Below, piece after piece: positions 54,375-64,000 of a stretch of DNA of 64,000 bases. This DNA comes from an uncultured Saprospiraceae bacterium (GTDB lineage: Bacteria; Bacteroidota; Bacteroidia; Chitinophagales; Saprospiraceae), in NCBI GenBank assembly GCA_938015435.1, contig CALLPN010000013.1, positions 1-64,000 of the forward strand, read 5' to 3'. How positions within the stretch are numbered: position 1 is the first letter of the stretch; each line of letters starts with the position of its first letter. The notes under the pieces were generated by a model, which had not been told where the DNA came from, did not search any database, and saw only the letters and a program-made list of their open reading frames with translations. The translations under genes and the position numbers were made by a program.

Positions 54375-57300
54375 TTATCGCGCCACAATAAATCTATGGC
54401 TTAATATTCCTTTCGAGGTTTCAAGAGTAATAAAATGTATTCCTTCATTAAGAATAGAAGTATCTATTTGCTTAGGTAATATTTTACTAGAAGTAATTAA
54501 TTTTCCGTCGCTTGAATATATCTTATACTTAATCTGATCTGATAGATTTAGTTCATGGTTGATGTACAATAAGTCATTAACAGGATTAGGATATATCTTT
54601 ACATTATATAATCGATTATCAATAGTAGATGTAATAGTGTGTTGGATAATTGTTTCACATCCATTTGCATCGGTAACCATCACTTCAAAATCACCTGTGT
54701 CAATTGTCGTTATTGTAGCCGTAGTTTCTCCAGTATTCCAGAGGTAAATATATGGAGAAACACCTCCAGTAACGGCAACCATTAATTCAGAACCAGCTAC
54801 GAAAATTTCAGCGTTAAGATTACTTCCCTCCTCGATTATTAGTTGTATAGTTTCAGAACATCCATCACCATTAAATATTTGTACTTCATACATGCCTGGA
54901 CATAGTTCATCTACCATGATTTGTGTCGAACCCGTATTCCATAATACAGTATATTCGGCATCAATTTCTATGATTACTTGGCCGTCACATTGTTCCAAAC
55001 AAGATTCATCGGATAGAATAATATTGTAATTGTAATCACTTTCATTTACGTCAATTGTTCCTGCGCCGTTACAACCATCTTCTGTAGTTACAGTGACACT
55101 ATAAATACCAGAATTTGTCACTTCAATTTGATTTTCTGTAGAGCCATTACTCCAGATGTAATTCGGAAATCCTTGTTGCGCAATAAGGACTATGGTCGCC
55201 CCTTCACATAGGGGATCACTTTGGGTGATTTGCACAGTTCCGTTATTTCCATCCTGTACTTCAACAGAAGTAGTCTTTGTACATCCATCTATACTCATTA
55301 CGGTAACTTCATAAGTCCCAGGTTGATTGACTTCGATTTCACTTTCTGTAGATCCGTTATTCCAAAGATAACTGGAATACATTTCGGATAAACTGAGTAT
55401 AGAACTTTCGTTTTGACAGAGGATAGTATTACCTATTATTATCGGTGTATTAATTTTATTAACCTCTACCATAACATTTGTAATAGCCGTACATCCATTG
55501 ATATCACTTACCGTAATTTCATAATTTGTATCTTGGATTGGTGATACTTCTATAGACTGGATATTATCTCCAGTACTCCAAGAGTATGAACTATATTCAC
55601 CTACATTTAAAGTTGTTGATTCTCCTTCGCAGATAGATGAATTGCCATTTATAAATGGTTCTGGTAATTGGTTAATACTTACAGTAACAATACCCAAACT
55701 ACTACATCCATTACCGTCAGTTACCACAACTGAATAATCGGAATCTACAGTAGGATTTATGATTATAGTTTGTGTATTTTCTCCAGTATTCCAAATGTAA
55801 GAATTGTAATTGCCTGCGTCCAGAGTTGTCGACGTTCCGCTACAGATCGAAAGATCACCTAAGATTTCCGGTGAAGGAAGTTGATGTACAACAACTGAAA
55901 CCATTTCTGATTTGCTGCATCCATTTGCATCGAACACCGTTACGGTATAATCCATATCTGAACTTGGGCTTATGTCTATAGTTTGCGTTGTTGCTCCATT
56001 ACTCCACAAGTAAGAATTAAAAACTCCTGCATCTAATATTGTTGATTCACCATTACATAGCATGAGGTTTCCTTGGACGTCTAGATCAGGCGAAGGACTA
56101 ACCGTTACGGTAACCATGTTATTGTTTTCGCATCCATTCGTATCCGTAACAGTGACAGAATAATTGGTGTCAGTACTTGGATTTGCCGTAATGTTTTGCG
56201 TTGTTTCTCCAGTACTCCAAACGTAAGAGCTGAACGTTCCAGCGTCTAAGGCAGTGGACTCTCCATTACAGATTATAAGGTTACCAATGATGGATGGGGT
56301 CGGTATAGGACGTACCATTACGGCGATCATTTCAGTATTGCTACATCCATTACTATCAGTAATAGTTACGGTGTAAGTTGTGTTTGTGATAGGTGTCAAA
56401 TTGATATTGTTGCCAGTACCAATAAAATTATCCCAAGTATAAGAATAAGGAGCAATTCCTCCTGATCCTACAGCTTGTATCGTTGTAGTGTCTCCAATAC
56501 AAATTGTACTTGGAACTGCACTAGCAACCACTGTAGGAGAAGTGCCGACTATCACATTAACGAGATCTAAATTTCGACATCCATTAGTATCTGTTACAGT
56601 CACTGAGTAGTCAGTATTAGTAGTTGGATTTACAATAATAGTTTGCGTCGTTTCTCCAGTATTCCAAATATAAGAACTGAACAATCCTGCATCTAAGATT
56701 GTACTCTCTCCATTACAGATCACAAAGTTTCCAGATATATTTGGTGTAGGTGTAGGGTTGACTGTTACTGTAACAGTCGTATTGTTATTGCAAGATTCAT
56801 TTGCGGAGACAGTTACAGAATAGTCTGTATCAATACTCGGACTAACTGTAATTGATTGTGTTGTTTCTCCAGTATTCCAAATATATGAATTGAAAATTCC
56901 TGCATTTAAAGTTGTGCTTGCTCCATTACATATGGATAGGTCACCAGTGATGTTCAGTATAGGTTGATTGACTACTGTTATCGTGACATCGTCAGTGTTT
57001 TGACATCCATTAGAATCGGTAACAGTAACTGTGAAAGTATTACTGACTGCAGGTGTGATATCTTTGATGGTTCCAGCACCTAATCCATTATCCCATAGAT
57101 ATAAATATGGAGCAGATCCACCAAAACCTGTAGCGGCAAGAAAAGTAGATTCTCCGATACATACTACGCTATCTACAACAGTTGCCGCTACCGTTGGTCC
57201 TGCATTGATGTTTACGCTGACGAGATCAGAATTAGTACAGCCATTACCATCTGTCACCGTTACTGAATAGTCAGTATCCACTGAAGGGTTTAGAGTTATA

Positions 57301-60300
57301 GTTTGTGTCGTTTCTCCAGTACTCCAAAGATAGGAACTGAAAATACCAGCATCTAAGATTGTGCTTTCTCCATTACATATAGAAAGGTGACCTAGAATAC
57401 TTGGTTCGGGTAGAGGGCTGCTTGTATTAATGTCAAATGTAACTGACGCTTGACAACCAGTTGCATCTAGAGCATTCAAGGTGTAATTACCTGGCGCAAG
57501 GTTTGAGAAAATTCCTGTTGTATTACTTCCTATTCCAACGATAATAAATGTTACAGGCGTTGTGCCTGACATCAAAGTTGCTGTAATAGAACCATTGTCA
57601 AGTTCACAAGTAGGATGAACGATAACTGTATTAATAATTAGAGGATCACTAGGCGCAATTGTAAATGTCTCTGTCGCTTCACATCCCACAGCATCTATCG
57701 CATCCATAGTATATGTACCAGGAGCTAAATCTGTAAATAGTCCAGTCGTGTTAGTACCTTGACCAACTATAGTATAGGCTACAGGAGCGGTCCCAGAATC
57801 TAAGGTAGCTGTGATACTACCATTATCTTCATTACAGAATGTAGGCATGACCACGGTAGTTATTTCTAATGGATCACTACCATTGATAGTGAAGGTTGAA
57901 CTCGCAGGGCAAAAATCAGAATCAACTGCTGTCATGGTATAGGTACCTGGAGCTAGATTCGTATAAACACCAGTATTATTGACATTGCCGTTTAAAGTAT
58001 AAGATAAAAATCCAGTTCCAGTTGTCATCGTAGCAGTTACACTACCATTATTGCCATCACAAAATGTATGCGTAGGAGTAGTTGTGAATGAAGCAGCAAT
58101 ACTGCCGCCTATTGTAAATCCAACTGTAAATAAACAACCATTAGCATCCACAGCATCCCAGCTATAAATTCCCTCGGCTAATCCAGTGAAACTTGTAATT
58201 GTAGTTCCATTATCTGAGTATGTAATCGGTGTTGTTCCTGTGTTGATTACAAAATTAACAGAGCCATTATCTAAACCACAGCTTGTAATAACTGAAGTAG
58301 CCGAAATATCTAATACGCTACTAGGGGCTATGCTGATATTAAAGCTAGACATACATCCTAGGGCATCTATTGCATCGACGGTATAAGTGCCTGGGGCCAA
58401 TACCGGATCATTTGGTAATATTGGATTTCCTCCTAGAGTATAAGTAATTGGTAAGGTACCTGTATTAATGGCTGTACTGAAGGCTCCATTATTTAAGTTG
58501 CAAGTAGTCGGTGTAACTGTAACCGTCACATCTAAGACATCACTAGGCGCTATCGTAAAACTGACCTGACTCATACAACCAGTGGCATCTACAGCATCCC
58601 AGCTATAAATTCCTGCTGCTAGTCCGGTCATAGAAACTGGTAATCCGCCATCGGTATAAGTAACTGGATTTGTTCCTGAAGTAGTTGTAAAGCTCACTGA
58701 ACCATTGGCCATATTACAAGTTGTTGCAACTGGTGCAGGTACTACTACTAGTGGGTCACTCGATGCAATCGTAAAACTGACTTGACTCACACATCCAGTG
58801 GCATCTTCAGCATCCCATATATAATTTCCTGCTTCTAGTCCTGTCATTGAGACTGGCAATCCGCCATCGGTATACATGACTGGATCTGTACCAGTTGTAG
58901 TTGTAAATGTTACTGATCCATTAGCTAGATTACAAGTAGTAGCGACTGGCGCAGGTACTACTGCGAGTGGGTCGGAAGGCGAAAAGAAAACAAGTAAAGC
59001 ATAGCTAATACATCCCTCACTGTCTTGTACTTGTGGAAAATAATTAGCTACGGGTAAATTTGCAAAATTATTGAAAGGGACAAAGTTAACTCCATCTATA
59101 CTATAGGTGTAAGGAGCCGTACCTTCCGACACCCCAGTTATAGAGATAGAGCCGTTATCTAAACCACAAGTTGGATCTATATTAGTTTGTCCAAATTGTA
59201 TTGTTTTCACTTCAAAAGCTACTGCCACAGGATCACTATCGCAATTGCCATCATTGACAACTGCATATACAATAGTTGCATCATTGACAGCGTAATCTAG
59301 GGTGGCATTTATGGATGTCGTAAGCGCTATGTCTTCATAATAACTGACAGTATGAGTAGCGTCGGTACGGATAAGATCATCAGCATCTTGCATTTGATAT
59401 TGGGAGAATCCAAAGCCAGTATAGTCATCACAAATTACGATTTCAGCTGGAGTGTTTGTTGCGGGTAGCGGATTCACCGTTATAGTCACTCCGTCTGTAT
59501 CTGTACAGCCATTGGCATTAGATACGGTAAGTGTGTAAGTTGTAGTTACTATAGGTATTGCTTCTGGCGTTGCACTATTAGGATTGTCAAGCCCTGTACT
59601 CGGTGACCAACTATAGGTTGTCCCCCCAGAGCCAGAGAGATTTGCTGAATCGTTTTCACAGATGGTTAGATCTGGACTTGCGATAGCCGTAACGGATTCT
59701 GTAGCAAAACTTTCTTCTACACATCCTATTGCATCTCCTATAGTATTATATGGAATGATCGTTACAAAAATAGTACTAGCACAGGGCAAATTACTAGAAG
59801 GGGTATAGACAGTGACATTGCCTAAGTCCATATCATTAAGAATATCAATGCCGCCAGAAGTGGTGCCTAGGGATAAGCGATATCCGTCAGCGTCAGTTAC
59901 TGTATTCCAATTTAGATTAGCAGTTATCGTTACATTAGTGGCTCCATCGAGAGGGGCGTTTAGATTAGTACAAATGGGAATAGCAAGACCACACCCTAGT
60001 TCAATTCCGCCATCGGTGATAGTCCATCCATCATTGTTGATCATGTTAGTTCGTGCAGCCTCACCTAAGCAATATTGGCTATTACCACCATGGAAATTGA
60101 CTCCATTTTGTAGGATTTGGGCATCCCATCCAATTAATAATGCATCATAATTAGATGTAGAAAGTGTAACACTTAGAAACATGAAAGTCATATCAATCAC
60201 ATTATTTACATCCCAATTTCCTAAATTTTGATCAAAAGAAATAGCCAATCTAAACATATTGGACATATCTGAAACATTACTTACATTCCAGTTGCTAATA

Positions 60301-63300
60301 TCTTGGTTAAATACAAAATTAGAGCGAAACATAAATGACATATCTGATACATTATCTACATTCCAGTTTCCAATATCTTGATTGAATAAAATTGCATTAT
60401 TAAACATTTGACTCATATTGGTTACAGACGATACGTCCCAGTTGCCTATATCTTGATTGAATTTAATTGCATAAAGAAACATGCGTTGCATAGTAGTTAC
60501 GTTAGATACATCCCAACTATTCAATGGTTGGTCAAATACATTTGTTCCTCCAAACATTTCATACATGTCGGTGACAGAAGATACATCCCAAGAGTTCAAT
60601 GGTTGATTAAATGCTTCGGCATTATAAAACATAGATCTCATATTGGTAACACTAGAAACATCCCAAGAATCCAATGGCTGATTAAAATTTTCGATAGTAT
60701 AAAACATCTGACTCATATTCGTAACACTTGATACGTCCCACATATCTAGAGGTTGATTAAATGCATCTGCACCCCAAAACATCCCAGACATAGACGTAAC
60801 ACTTGATACGTCCCAACTATCTAAAGGTTGATTAAATGTAGGAACACCTATAAACATTGAAGACATAGTTATCGCAGAAGATACATCCCAAGAGTTTAGG
60901 GGTTGGTTAAATGCCGCTGCCTGGTTAAACATGGAAAAAAAGAGAGTTACATTTGAGACATCCCAAGCATCCAAGGGCTGATTAAAAGAAGTGGCTTGTT
61001 GAAAAAGTAAGCTCATATTAGTTACATTAGATACATCCCATGCACTAATGTCTTCATTCATATTGTCGCAAAATTGAAACATTCCAGACATATCTGTAAC
61101 AATGGATAAATCAGGTGCATCTGTCGCAAGAATATGTAAATTATCGCAATTATTAAAAGCATTATTCATACTGCTCCAAGGAATACTTCCCCATTGATCA
61201 ACGCTTAAAATTTTTAATTTGTCAGCTGTATTGGGTGGAAAAAATATTCTAGGAAAACTGCCTTTTATGGCCACTTGATATGTGCCTGCTGTTCCATAAT
61301 CATGAGTAATATTTCCTGTTATTCCAAAGTCATCATAAACGCCATCATTTTCCCAGTCGATATCATAACTATAACCCGAAAGAATAGTTGGAATGGATAT
61401 ACAGGAGTTACAAGAAGGTCCTGTATTATCAGTTTGCCAAGTGGTAAGGAATGGGGCCTCTGGAGAACAAGCAGGATCTAGTCCTCCGTCGGTTATAGTC
61501 CATCCATCATTGTTGATCATATTAGTTCTTGCCGCCTCACCTAAGCAATACTGACTATTTCCTCCATGGAAATTGAGTCCACTTTGTAAATTTAAAGCAT
61601 CCCATCCTATGAGTAAGGCATCGTAATTTGCTGTAGAAAGTGTAGCTTGATTAAACATGAAGAACATATTTGTAACATTACTTACATCCCAGTTTCCAAT
61701 ATCTTGATCAAACATTAAAGCACTTTGAAACATACTTTGCATTGTAGTTACACCACTTACATCCCAATTGCCAATATCTTGATCAAACATTAAAGCACTT
61801 CGAAACATAGAAGACATGTCATTTACATTATTTACATCCCAGTTCCCAATATCCTGATTGAAGACATCTGTAAAAGCGAACATGGTACTCATATTTGTAA
61901 CATTACTTACAATCCAATTTCCAATATCTTGATTAAAAGAGGCCGTATTGTTGAACATAGCTACCATGCTAGTGACATTACTTACATCCCAGTTTCCAAT
62001 ATTCTGATTGAAAACATCTGCGCCAGAAAACATGGCACCCATATCTGTCACATTACTTACATTCCAATTACCAATATCTTGATTAAATAATTCCGTATCG
62101 CTGAACATAGACACCATATTAGTCACATTACTTACATTCCAGTTTCCAATATCCTGATTAAATGCGATGGCAACATCAAACATACTTCGCATATTAGTCA
62201 CGTTACTTACATCCCAGGTGCTTATGTCCTGATTAAATGCAAGAGCACTTTCAAACATATTTTGCATAGTAGTGACATTACTTACATCCCAACTTCCAAT
62301 GTCTTGATTAAATGTATCATTTGAATCGAACATTCCTCTCATATTTGTTACTGAGCTTACATCCCAACTTCCAATGTCTTGATTGAATGCAGAGTTCAAA
62401 AACATTTGAAACATGGTCGTGACATTACTAACATCCCAAGCGCTGATATCCTGATCAAATACAGTGGTACTTTGAAACATAGTGTACATGTTTGTTACGC
62501 CGCTTACATCCCAGTTCCCAATATCTTGATTGAATGCTGAGGCATTATTAAACATATAACTCATGTCTGTTACATTGCTAACATCCCAACTTTCAATATC
62601 CTGATTGAAAACATCTGTTCGTCTAAACATACTACTCAAAGATGATACATTGGATAAGTTAGGATTGTCAATTGCTTGGCCCCCAAGATTAGAACATCCA
62701 TAAAAAGCATTTCGCATTGAAGTCCAATTATTAGAACCCCATTGATCAATTGAGATTATTTTATCCTTATCCCCAGTATTATTAAAATATATCGTAGGAA
62801 AGGAACCTGTTATAGAAACTTGATATGTTCCAGCCACAGTGTATGTGTGAGTAGCACTACTAGTTACTCCAAAATCAGAATTACCATCGCCCCAATTAAT
62901 ATCATAGTTATATCCAACGCCAAATGTAGGAACCGTAATGCTCTCATTTCCTGATGTTGTTTGCCAAGTTGTGATAAAGTCGTTAGGATCAGTCGCGTTA
63001 CAATTTCCATCTAATCCACCATCCGATATAGTCCAACCATCACTGTTAACCATATTTGTTCTAGCGGTTTCTCCTAAGCAAAATTGGCTGTTGCCACCAT
63101 GGAAATTGAGTCCACTGTTTAAATTTTGTGCATCCCATCCGATAAGTAAGTCGTCGTAATTTGCCGTCGAAAGAGTACTAAAGAGAAACATATTAGTCAT
63201 CGAAGTAACATTGCTTACATTCCAGTTTCCAATGTTCTGGTCGAATACTCCAGCGGAACGAAACATCGCTCCCATGTTACTTACATTACTTACATTCCAG

Positions 63301-64000
63301 TTACCTATATCTTGGTTAAATGAATTTGCAAATTGAAACATTTGTAACATGATAGTTACATTACTTACATTCCAATTTCCTATGTATTGATTAAAGCTTG
63401 AAGCGGATTGAAACATTGCGGCTGTTGTAGTTACATTACTCATATTCCAGTTTCCAATATCTTGATTAAATGCATTGCAACTTCTAAACATAGATGCCAT
63501 TGCAGTGACATTGCTTACATTCCAATTTCCGACATCTTGATTAAAAGAATTAGCCCCAAAAAACATGCTGTTCATTGTGGTGACATTACTAACGCTCCAG
63601 TTTCCCATACTTTGATTCCAAGAGCTTGCAGAGTTAAACATATTGTTCATGTTAGTTACGCTAGATAAGTTAGGGCTATCACTCGCTTGACCTGCAAGAT
63701 TAGTGCAGCCATGAAATGCTCTATCCATAGAAGTCCAAGGATTACTTCCCCATTGGTCTACAGAAATAATTTTTTGTCGATCAAATTGGAATCCAAAATA
63801 AATTCTAGGGAAATTACCTGTAATGGCTACCTGATAAGTTCCAGCAATCCCATAGTCATGTGTAATATCTCCAGTTACGCCAAAGTCATCAATTGTACCA
63901 TCGTTTTCCCAATCCACATTGTAGCTGTATCCCCCTCCAAATGTGGGAATAGTAATGCATGAAGTACATGAAGTACCTGGGTTGTCAGTTTGCCAAGTGG
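54375..64000 (-). CDS. Giant BspA-like / SprB / Ig-like adhesin, 5' end outside window
   Basis: At least 3200 residues are visible; the frame stays open through the right edge, and the GTG at 63917 is internal (the conserved header continues upstream of it). From N to C: three BspA-like (DUF285) blocks of ~25-residue repeats (core [16 protein letters not shown]) with 6, 13 and 12 copies, each block opened by a PKD-like header (TWQT..., GTYQV) and closed by GWDALNL...[12 protein letters not shown]...DGGLD; an Fn3-like segment (~59990-59700); an Ig-like one (~59690-59460); 8 SprB-type repeats (~59200-57400); about 13 Ig-like repeats (~57400-54640; [12 protein letters not shown]); and a T9SS type A tail ([12 protein letters not shown]). 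A surface adhesin exported by T9SS; in gliding Bacteroidota, SprB-type proteins move on the surface. Ligand unknown. Confidence 0.88.
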   Translation of the reverse strand, partial: TWQTDNPGTSCTSCITIPTFGGGYSYNVDWENDGTIDDFGVTGDITHDYGIAGTYQVAITGNFPRIYFGFQFDRQKIISVDQWGSNPWTSMDRAFHGCTNLAGQASDSPNLSSVTNMNNMFNSASSWNQSMGNWSVSNVTTMNSMFFGANSFNQDVGNWNVSNVTAMASMFRSCNAFNQDIGNWNMSNVTTTAAMFQSASSFNQYIGNWNVSNVTIMLQMFQFANSFNQDIGNWNVSNVSNMGAMFRSAGVFDQNIGNWNVSNVTSMTNMFLFSTLSTANYDDLLIGWDAQNLNSGLNFHGGNSQFCLGETARTNMVNSDGWTISDGGLDGNCNATDPNDFITTWQTTSGNESITVPTFGVGYNYDINWGDGNSDFGVTSSATHTYTVAGTYQVSITGSFPTIYFNNTGDKDKIISIDQWGSNNWTSMRNAFYGCSNLGGQAIDNPNLSNVSSLSSMFRRTDVFNQDIESWDVSNVTDMSYMFNNASAFNQDIGNWDVSGVTNMYTMFQSTTVFDQDISAWDVSNVTTMFQMFLNSAFNQDIGSWDVSSVTNMRGMFDSNDTFNQDIGSWDVSNVTTMQNMFESALAFNQDISTWDVSNVTNMRSMFDVAIAFNQDIGNWNVSNVTNMVSMFSDTELFNQDIGNWNVSNVTDMGAMFSGADVFNQNIGNWDVSNVTSMVAMFNNTASFNQDIGNWIVSNVTNMSTMFAFTDVFNQDIGNWDVNNVNDMSSMFRSALMFDQDIGNWDVSGVTTMQSMFQSALMFDQDIGNWDVSNVTNMFFMFNQATLSTANYDALLIGWDALNLQSGLNFHGGNSQYCLGEAARTNMINNDGWTITDGGLDPACSPEAPFLTTWQTDNTGPSCNSCISIPTILSGYSYDIDWENDGVYDDFGITGNITHDYGTAGTYQVAIKGSFPRIFFPPNTADKLKILSVDQWGSIPWSSMNNAFNNCDNLHILATDAPDLSIVTDMSGMFQFCDNMNEDISAWDVSNVTNMSLLFQQATSFNQPLDAWDVSNVTLFFSMFNQAAAFNQPLNSWDVSSAITMSSMFIGVPTFNQPLDSWDVSSVTSMSGMFWGADAFNQPLDMWDVSSVTNMSQMFYTIENFNQPLDSWDVSSVTNMRSMFYNAEAFNQPLNSWDVSSVTDMYEMFGGTNVFDQPLNSWDVSNVTTMQRMFLYAIKFNQDIGNWDVSSVTNMSQMFNNAILFNQDIGNWNVDNVSDMSFMFRSNFVFNQDISNWNVSNVSDMSNMFRLAISFDQNLGNWDVNNVIDMTFMFLSVTLSTSNYDALLIGWDAQILQNGVNFHGGNSQYCLGEAARTNMINNDGWTITDGGIELGCGLAIPICTNLNAPLDGATNVTITANLNWNTVTDADGYRLSLGTTSGGIDILNDMDLGNVTVYTPSSNLPCASTIFVTIIPYNTIGDAIGCVEESFATESVTAIASPDLTICENDSANLSGSGGTTYSWSPSTGLDNPNSATPEAIPIVTTTYTLTVSNANGCTDTDGVTITVNPLPATNTPAEIVICDDYTGFGFSQYQMQDADDLIRTDATHTVSYYEDIALTTSINATLDYAVNDATIVYAVVNDGNCDSDPVAVAFEVKTIQFGQTNIDPTCGLDNGSISITGVSEGTAPYTYSIDGVNFVPFNNFANLPVANYFPQVQDSEGCISYALLVFFSPSDPLAVVPAPVATTCNLANGSVTFTTTTGTDPVMYTDGGLPVSMTGLEAGNYIWDAEDATGCVSQVSFTIASSDPLVVVPAPVATTCNMANGSVSFTTTSGTNPVTYTDGGLPVSMTGLAAGIYSWDAVDATGCMSQVSFTIAPSDVLDVTVTVTPTTCNLNNGAFSTAINTGTLPITYTLGGNPILPNDPVLAPGTYTVDAIDALGCMSSFNISIAPSSVLDISATSVITSCGLDNGSVNFVINTGTTPITYSDNGTTITSFTGLAEGIYSWDAVDANGCLFTVGFTIGGSIAASFTTTPTHTFCDGNNGSVTATMTTGTGFLSYTLNGNVNNTGVYTNLAPGTYTMTAVDSDFCPASSTFTINGSDPLEITTVVMPTFCNEDNGSITATLDSGTAPVAYTIVGQGTNTTGLFTDLAPGTYTMDAIDAVGCEATETFTIAPSDPLIINTVIVHPTCELDNGSITATLMSGTTPVTFIIVGIGSNTTGIFSNLAPGNYTLNALDATGCQASVTFDINTSSPLPEPSILGHLSICNGESTILDAGIFSSYLWSTGETTQTITLNPSVDTDYSVTVTDGNGCTNSDLVSVNINAGPTVAATVVDSVVCIGESTFLAATGFGGSAPYLYLWDNGLGAGTIKDITPAVSNTFTVTVTDSNGCQNTDDVTITVVNQPILNITGDLSICNGASTTLNAGIFNSYIWNTGETTQSITVSPSIDTDYSVTVSANESCNNNTTVTVTVNPTPTPNISGNFVICNGESTILDAGLFSSYIWNTGETTQTIIVNPTTNTDYSVTVTDTNGCRNLDLVNVIVGTSPTVVASAVPSTICIGDTTTIQAVGSGGIAPYSYTWDNFIGTGNNINLTPITNTTYTVTITDSNGCSNTEMIAVMVRPIPTPSIIGNLIICNGESTALDAGTFSSYVWSTGETTQNITANPSTDTNYSVTVTDTNGCENNNMVTVTVSPSPDLDVQGNLMLCNGESTILDAGVFNSYLWSNGATTQTIDISPSSDMDYTVTVFDANGCSKSEMVSVVVHQLPSPEILGDLSICSGTSTTLDAGNYNSYIWNTGENTQTIIINPTVDSDYSVVVTDGNGCSSLGIVTVSINQLPEPFINGNSSICEGESTTLNVGEYSSYSWSTGDNIQSIEVSPIQDTNYEITVSDINGCTAITNVMVEVNKINTPIIIGNTILCQNESSILSLSEMYSSYLWNNGSTESEIEVNQPGTYEVTVMSIDGCTKTTSVEVQDGNNGTVQITQSDPLCEGATIVLIAQQGFPNYIWSNGSTENQIEVTNSGIYSVTVTTEDGCNGAGTIDVNESDYNYNIILSDESCLEQCDGQVIIEIDAEYTVLWNTGSTQIMVDELCPGMYEVQIFNGDGCSETIQLIIEEGSNLNAEIFVAGSELMVAVTGGVSPYIYLWNTGETTATITTIDTGDFEVMVTDANGCETIIQHTITSTIDNRLYNVKIYPNPVNDLLYINHELNLSDQIKYKIYSSDGKLITSSKILPKQIDTSILNEGIHFITLETSKGILSHRFIVAR

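Noticed and set aside
60408-60731. Plus-strand frame inside the giant gene
   Set aside because: It is antisense of BspA repeats and itself repetitive; a shadow.
54375-63917. GTG at 63917 as the true start of the adhesin
   Set aside because: The frame stays open to the window edge and encodes the conserved block header (TWQT...GGGYSYN), matching headers of blocks 2 and 3.
1-64000. Prophage, insertion sequence or defence island
   Set aside because: No integrase, transposase, capsid or restriction genes were seen; the accessory content is surface protein genes.

Overview
The window comes from a member of the Bacteroidota, most likely a saprospire-like lineage (Lewinella/Haliscomenobacter type; the family placement is inference). 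The support is: several type IX secretion system (T9SS) cargo proteins with type A or type B (CHU_C / gliding-associated) C-terminal sorting domains; promoters of the TTG-N18/19-TAnnTTTG kind; A-rich leaders in place of Shine-Dalgarno sites; a bacillithiol gene (bshC); a CcmE/CcmF cytochrome c maturation pair; an AT-rich sequence; and giant repeat-built surface proteins. No rRNA, tRNA, CRISPR array, transposase or phage gene was seen.

Layout. 1-5.5 kb: end of ornithine aminotransferase (rocD), a secreted T9SS cargo protein, a Nudix hydrolase, and a divergent nucleoside transporter / uridine kinase pair that fits nucleoside salvage. 5.5-9.6 kb (minus strand): ccmE, ccmF and a DUF2520 Rossmann protein in one overlapping operon. 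9.7-14.2 kb: small envelope proteins, a TM2 protein, a phosphodiesterase and bshC. 14.2-14.8 kb: intergenic hairpin repeats, then a lone DppB-like permease. 16-19 kb: purM, a DUF6122 membrane protein and an orphaned T9SS sorting domain. 19.3-24.6 kb (minus): a dynamin-like GTPase with a small partner gene, WbqC, then lipoproteins and a thioredoxin-fold/dockerin-like secreted protein. 24.7-34.5 kb: housekeeping genes (lipB, thioesterase, glycosyltransferase, ribBA, a UbiA-family enzyme, Pif1-like helicase, Lrp regulator, S41 protease, tsaC). 34.7-49 kb: a PKD/CHU_C protein, rplS, a lipoprotein, a GWxTD protein, a 2741-residue CHRD-repeat protein and a DUF695 protein. 49.3-54.2 kb: alanine dehydrogenase, a second locus of the hairpin repeats, DUF2207 and LuxE-family genes. 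54.4-64 kb: a giant BspA/SprB/Ig-like adhesin that runs off the right edge.

The most distinctive things are the triplicated design of the CHRD protein, 3 x (6 CHRD + 1 Fn3-like domain); a family of intergenic hairpin repeats shared in inverted orientation by two loci 36 kb apart; a lipB whose conserved N-terminus lies upstream of any canonical start codon; a CcmE with cysteine in place of the haem-binding histidine; a RibBA without the zinc ligands of its GTP cyclohydrolase half; and a detached T9SS sorting domain. No complete new defence or metabolic system is evident. The repeat family and the CHRD protein are the best candidates for something undescribed.
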